Shown here: in pieces, positions 6,140-8,895 of the stretch
Layout: every line of letters starts with the position of its first letter
Numbering within the stretch: the first letter of the stretch is position 1
Source of the DNA: Gammaproteobacteria bacterium
Lineage (GTDB): Bacteria; Pseudomonadota; Gammaproteobacteria; SZUA-21
DNA: 8,895 nucleotides
Reading direction: 5' to 3'
NCBI GenBank assembly: GCA_027021095.1
Contig: JALUUZ010000382.1
Location: 1 to 8,895, forward strand
Notes under the pieces: model-generated
Told to the model about the DNA's origin: nothing
The model's input: the letters and a program-made list of their open reading frames with translations, nothing else
Databases searched by the model: none
Position numbers and translations under genes: made by a program

Positions 6140-6168
6140 TTTACAAATCTAATTCAGTATTTGATTAT
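6140..6168 (+). promoter_or_regulatory. Candidate promoter of the BepA-like protease gene
   Basis: TTTACA (5 of 6 bases of the -35 consensus) and GATTAT (4 of 6) are 17 nt apart, in the divergent gap between rhodanese and protease genes. It would give a leader of about 200 nt. The rest of the gap (6105-6374) shows no gene. Confidence 0.25.
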
Positions 6169-6374
6169 ATTCTTGACTGTTTGTCAACCAGGTTGAACCG
6201 TCTTTCTCACTGTCGTTCGCAATCAGGCGGCGAAAAGTATAGCCTGACCGGCTTTCACGACCGCGGGAGTGCGGCCAAGTGCACAGCATGTCCAATAGAT
6301 CCCAGTACATGCACCGGCCCGGTATTTACGGTAAACTTAGGAACCACAGACGCACACCCGCAGGTTCACCGTCA

Positions 6375-7817
6375 ATGATGATCAGGTATTTGTTTCTATT
6401 TCTGGCCTTAAACGCTGTCCCGGCCCTGGCAGACACCGCGATTCCAGACCTGGGAAATCCAGCCGGCTCGGTGTTGAGTCCGCAACAAGAAGCAGAGATC
6501 GGGAAAAAACTGATGCGGCTGCTGCGCAAGCATCATATGATTATCGAGGATCCGCTGGTCACACACTATATCCAGTCGTTGGGTTATAAACTGGTCGCCC
6601 AGAGCGACCAGCCGCAACGTAAATTCACTTTCTTCGTACTCAAGGACAACTCGATCAATGCGTTCGCCGCGCCCGGCGCCTACATTGGCGTCAACGCCGG
6701 GCTGATCGAAACCGCCAAGTCCGAAAGTGAACTGGCGGCCGTGGTTGCACACGAAGTTGCGCATATTACCCAGAACCATATGTCCAGGATGTATGCCAGC
6801 AAGAAACGGCGCGGTATCGCGGTCGCTGCGGCGATGATTGCTGCACTGATTGCAAGCAAAGGCAATTCCCAGTTGACCAAAGGAGTGATCGCCACCGGCA
6901 TCGCCGGCTCTTACCAAGCGAAGGTCAACTTTACACGCGCGAATGAAAAAGAGGCAGACCACATCGGCATCAAGATTCTTGCCCATGCCGGTTTCGATCC
7001 CAATGCGATGGCAAAATTCTTCCAGCGCATGCAGAAGGCCACCAGCCTGTATGGCAACCGCCTGCCTGAATTTCTAAGCACACACCCGGTGTCGACCACG
7101 CGGATTGCTGATGCGCAGAACCGGGTCGGGCAGTTCGAAGTCAGGCAGCCAAAGGAAAACTTCAATTTTTACCTGATGCGCGCACGGATTGCGACATTGA
7201 TCACCCGGAACCCGGCACGCACGCTGAACCGCTTCAAAAAAGCGCTGTCATCAGGGTTTACACTGAACAAGGACGCCGCCCGCTACGGCCTGGCGCTGGC
7301 ACTGTTACGTACCACGAATCCCGGTGCTGCGCGCAGGCATATCGAAATCCTGCTGCGCAAGGACCCGACCCGGCTCGCCTATATCATCACCAGCGGCGAG
7401 ATCGCGCTGGCCAGCCGCAATGCCGCCAAGGTCAAGGAAGTCTTCGAAGACGCACTGGTACTCTATCCTAACAACTATGCCGTCGTTTACTACTATGCCC
7501 AGGCGCTGACGCAGCTGAAAAGATACAAGCGCGCTTACCGGCTGATCAGCAATTATCTCAGCAACCCCGACAACCAGGTTGAAGCACCACTGCACCAGCT
7601 CTACTCACTGGCCGCCGCAAAAACCGGGCACCTTGGCGAAGCCTTCCTGCACCGGGGCGAATATTTTTACCTCAACGATCAACTCAAGCTTGCGATCACC
7701 AACCTGACCAAGGCGGCCAGCTTTAAATCCAACAACGAATTCCTGGCCGCAAAGATCGATGCCAGGCTCAGAGACTTCAAACGTGAAGTCCATATCCGCA
7801 AACCCAAGCATCACTAG
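6375..7817 (+). CDS. bepA: BepA-like periplasmic M48 metalloprotease with TPR domain
   Basis: A 480-residue protein from the ATG at 6375, close to the 487 residues of E. coli BepA. The ATG at 6378 is equally possible, and the upstream ATG at 6279 would add 32 residues ahead of the signal peptide. A signal peptide comes first (RYLFLFLALNAVPALA, cleavage near 19). The M48 peptidase domain has the zinc motif HEVAH at 126-130, with Glu127 catalytic. The third ligand region is NEKEAD (Glu about 191). STHP follows, with His about 237, equivalent to the BepA histidine plug. The C-terminal half (about 270-475) is helical repeats of TPR type. BepA degrades or assists stalled outer-membrane proteins, notably LptD, at the BAM complex. 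The Shine-Dalgarno is weak (AGG about 10 nt upstream). Its TAG stop is formed by the first bases of a foldback element, so the C-terminus may have been altered by insertion. Confidence 0.92.
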   Translation: MMIRYLFLFLALNAVPALADTAIPDLGNPAGSVLSPQQEAEIGKKLMRLLRKHHMIIEDPLVTHYIQSLGYKLVAQSDQPQRKFTFFVLKDNSINAFAAPGAYIGVNAGLIETAKSESELAAVVAHEVAHITQNHMSRMYASKKRRGIAVAAAMIAALIASKGNSQLTKGVIATGIAGSYQAKVNFTRANEKEADHIGIKILAHAGFDPNAMAKFFQRMQKATSLYGNRLPEFLSTHPVSTTRIADAQNRVGQFEVRQPKENFNFYLMRARIATLITRNPARTLNRFKKALSSGFTLNKDAARYGLALALLRTTNPGAARRHIEILLRKDPTRLAYIITSGEIALASRNAAKVKEVFEDALVLYPNNYAVVYYYAQALTQLKRYKRAYRLISNYLSNPDNQVEAPLHQLYSLAAAKTGHLGEAFLHRGEYFYLNDQLKLAITNLTKAASFKSNNEFLAAKIDARLRDFKREVHIRKPKHH

Positions 7818-7908
7818 CCCGCATTACTCACCCCCCTTCTACTGCGACGGCGCCATGGCACACCCTTGCTCCGTGTCGTTACGAACGGTGGTGAGAAATG
7901 CGGGCTAG
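7814..7908. mobile_element. Non-coding foldback (MITE-like) element, short copy, inverted
   Basis: A 95-bp near-palindrome bounded by CTAG on both sides, belonging to the same family as 1738-2055. Its left arm (7814-7850) is type B and its right arm (7871-7908) is type A, the reverse of the long copy, so the two are in opposite orientation. The internal section of over 200 bp with the strong hairpin is absent. The element begins inside the protease stop codon (TAG at 7815-7817). As RNA it would fold into one hairpin just after the coding region and could influence 3' end formation, though no T-run follows. Confidence 0.85.
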
Positions 7909-7937
7909 ACAGGCTGTCTCGGCGGCAGATAATTCAT

Positions 7938-7982
7938 AATATTACGGTTTATTAATATTCATGGGAAAAGTGATTTTCACTT
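7938..7982. promoter_or_regulatory. Two dyads in the AT-rich region upstream of soxX
   Basis: AATATTA (7938-7944) and TAATATT (7953-7959) form a perfect inverted repeat with an 8-nt spacer. Directly after it, AAGTGA-TTT-TCACTT (7968-7982) is a perfect 6-bp dyad. They flank the most AT-rich spot of the gap, where a promoter would be expected. A weak candidate, TTGCTA at 7981-7986 with TAAGCT 16 nt later, begins at the second dyad. They are possible regulator-binding sites for the sox operon. No known consensus was recognised. Confidence 0.35.
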
Positions 7983-8010
7983 GCTATTCTCCATGCAATC
8001 AGTAAGCTAT

Positions 8011-8033
8011 CCTTAACGCCGATACGGCTAAGG
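8011..8033 (+). other. Small hairpin upstream of the sox leader
   Basis: CCTTA and GCCG pair with CGGC and TAAGG around an ATA loop, with a 2-nt bulge, giving nine pairs. Only three T bases follow nearby, so a terminator function is doubtful. If transcription starts upstream, it is the first stem of the soxX leader. Confidence 0.45.
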
Positions 8034-8055
8034 GTTTACGAAGCTATACCCATCC

Positions 8056-8210
8056 GGACAAGGCTGTATTGGCTTGACTACAAAAAGCTTGTCCACTGAC
8101 TCAGCAACACACGGGGACGGACCTGGAAAGATGGCCAGGTGGGGGCGTACTGTATGTAAGTACCTGCGCCTCACCACAAGCATCTCCAGTCCCAAGACCC
8201 CTGAGTGACA
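8056..8210 (+). ncRNA. Putative structured 5' leader RNA of soxX
   Basis: The gap of about 365 bp before soxX holds no gene but many compatible stems. ACTCAG (8099-8104) pairs with CTGAGT (8201-8206), extended by TGTC with GACA across a bulge. Inside it GGGAC (8114-8118) pairs with GTCCC (8189-8193). That encloses two hairpins: ACCTGG/CCAGGT (8121-8140) and GGC-GTACT/AGTAC-GCC (8144-8170). Upstream, GGACAAG (8056-8062) pairs perfectly with CTTGTCC (8088-8094). It competes for the same TGTC bases, so two alternative folds are possible. It matches no riboswitch class I could recognise. It may be a cis-regulator of the sox genes, a small RNA, or chance folding. Confidence 0.35.
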
Positions 8211-8273
8211 GACGGAATCCCTGAGCGATAAACGGATAACGATCAATTCAAATAATTTAGTGAGGAGGTAATC

Positions 8274-8639
8274 ATGCGGCAGACCGCAAGACTGGTTGCA
8301 ACAGCTGCTTCTATTGTGACACTGCTCGGCAGCCTGACCCTGACACCGATTTCGGTATCACAGGCAAAGAGTGCCGTTGAAAAAGGCAGAGACATTGCGT
8401 TTAACCGAAAGAAAGGCAATTGTTTGGCTTGCCATATGATCAAAGGCGGAACACAGCCCGGGAATATGGGGCCCCCGCTGATCGGCATTGGAAAACGCTA
8501 TACCAAGGAAGCACTCAAAGCGCAGATCTGGGACGCAACCAAAAAGAATCCAAATTCGCCGATGCCTCCCTTTGGCAGGCATAAAATCCTGACTGACAAA
8601 GAATTAGACCTTGTCGTAGAATTTATACACACTCTGTAG
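8274..8639 (+). CDS. soxX: SoxX, c-type cytochrome subunit of the SoxXA thiosulfate-oxidising enzyme
   Basis: A 121-residue secreted monohaem cytochrome c. A signal peptide of about 31 residues comes first, with cleavage probable after QA. The haem-binding CLACH is at 50-54 and GNMGPPL at about 63-69 follows. The probable distal axial ligand is Met97 in SPMPPFG, and the domain closes with ILTDKELDLVVEFI. This order and spacing is characteristic of SoxX. With SoxA it joins thiosulfate oxidatively to the SoxY cysteine and passes electrons to small cytochromes in the periplasm. The ATG at 8274 has a very strong Shine-Dalgarno (GAGGAGGT, 5 nt before). soxY starts 36 bp after its stop, so the genes form an operon. 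It is at the short end of SoxX lengths. The identification is supported by the adjacent soxY. Confidence 0.94.
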   Translation: MRQTARLVATAASIVTLLGSLTLTPISVSQAKSAVEKGRDIAFNRKKGNCLACHMIKGGTQPGNMGPPLIGIGKRYTKEALKAQIWDATKKNPNSPMPPFGRHKILTDKELDLVVEFIHTL

Positions 8640-8675
8640 AGTAAATGAATTTGATATCTGTTGAGGAGTTCATGA

Positions 8676-8895
8676 ATGAAACGTAGAACTATTTTAAAGG
8701 GCGCCTTAAGCGTCAGCGCAGTCACCGTCGCTGCCAGCGCGGGTTTACTCGCTCCACAAAGTGTGTTGGCAGCCTGGCCGAAAGCGGCGTTCAGTGCCAA
8801 AAAGATCGACGCGGCAGTCAAGGCGGCCATGGGCAGCGCGAGCATGACCAACAGCAACAAGATCAAGATCAAGGCGCCGCCGATCGCCGAAAACG
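8676..8895 (+). CDS. soxY: SoxY, sulfur-carrier subunit of SoxYZ (partial, 5' part)
   Basis: The first 73 codons run off the window. The start MKRRTILKGAL is a twin-arginine (Tat) signal, followed by a hydrophobic, alanine-rich stretch and a cleavage-like VLA near 34. The mature start AWPKAAFSAKK and the IKIKAPPIAEN segment near the window end match SoxY. SoxYZ carries the thiosulfate-derived sulfur on a C-terminal GGCG(G) cysteine swinging arm, which lies outside the window. The correct start is the ATG at 8676. The ATG four bases earlier (8672) is out of frame and meets a stop after four codons. GAGGAG lies 7 nt upstream. soxZ, soxA and soxB probably follow downstream. Confidence 0.9.
   Translation, partial: MKRRTILKGALSVSAVTVAASAGLLAPQSVLAAWPKAAFSAKKIDAAVKAAMGSASMTNSNKIKIKAPPIAEN

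Noticed and set aside
6164..6187. TTGACA and TATAAT on the minus strand upstream of the rhodanese gene.
   Set aside because: The spacing is only 12 nt, too short for a sigma-70 promoter. The bases also form a small dyad, so the matches may be chance.

Overview
The window looks like chromosomal DNA from a sulfur-oxidising proteobacterium, most likely a gammaproteobacterium. The main reasons are the start of a sox thiosulfate-oxidation operon (soxX, then a soxY cut by the window edge), a rhodanese-tusA-dsrE2 sulfur-transfer cluster, a BepA-type M48 protease and two chemoreceptors. Codon use and composition are fairly even across the genes. No tRNA, rRNA, CRISPR array or intact transposase gene was seen.

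Layout. (1) 1-485: at least four tandem copies of a 122-bp structured repeat. The array runs off the left edge and fades into the last codons of a chemoreceptor gene. (2) 470-1639 (-): a chemoreceptor with almost no periplasmic domain. (3) 1738-2055: a large nested foldback element. (4) 2396-4991 (+): a PhnD-like periplasmic binding protein followed by a chemoreceptor with a periplasmic sensor, probably one sensory unit. (5) 5008-6104 (-): rhodanese, tusA and a wrecked dsrE2 pseudogene, convergent with the chemoreceptor gene. (6) 6375-7817 (+): a BepA-like protease whose stop codon lies in the end of a second, short, inverted copy of the foldback element (7814-7908). (7) 7909-8273: a gene-free leader with several possible RNA stems. 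(8) soxX and the start of soxY.

How the genes work together. Rhodanese and TusA pass sulfane sulfur as protein persulfides in the cytoplasm. SoxXA and SoxYZ handle thiosulfate in the periplasm. The solute-binding protein and adjacent receptor probably sense a small oxyanion or other metabolite. The protease serves outer-membrane quality control.

The most notable observations are the dsrE2 pseudogene, the two-member foldback family with asymmetric arms in opposite orientations, the 122-bp repeat with one compensatory base-pair change, and the structured leader ahead of soxX. All identifications come from reading motifs by eye; no database search was run.
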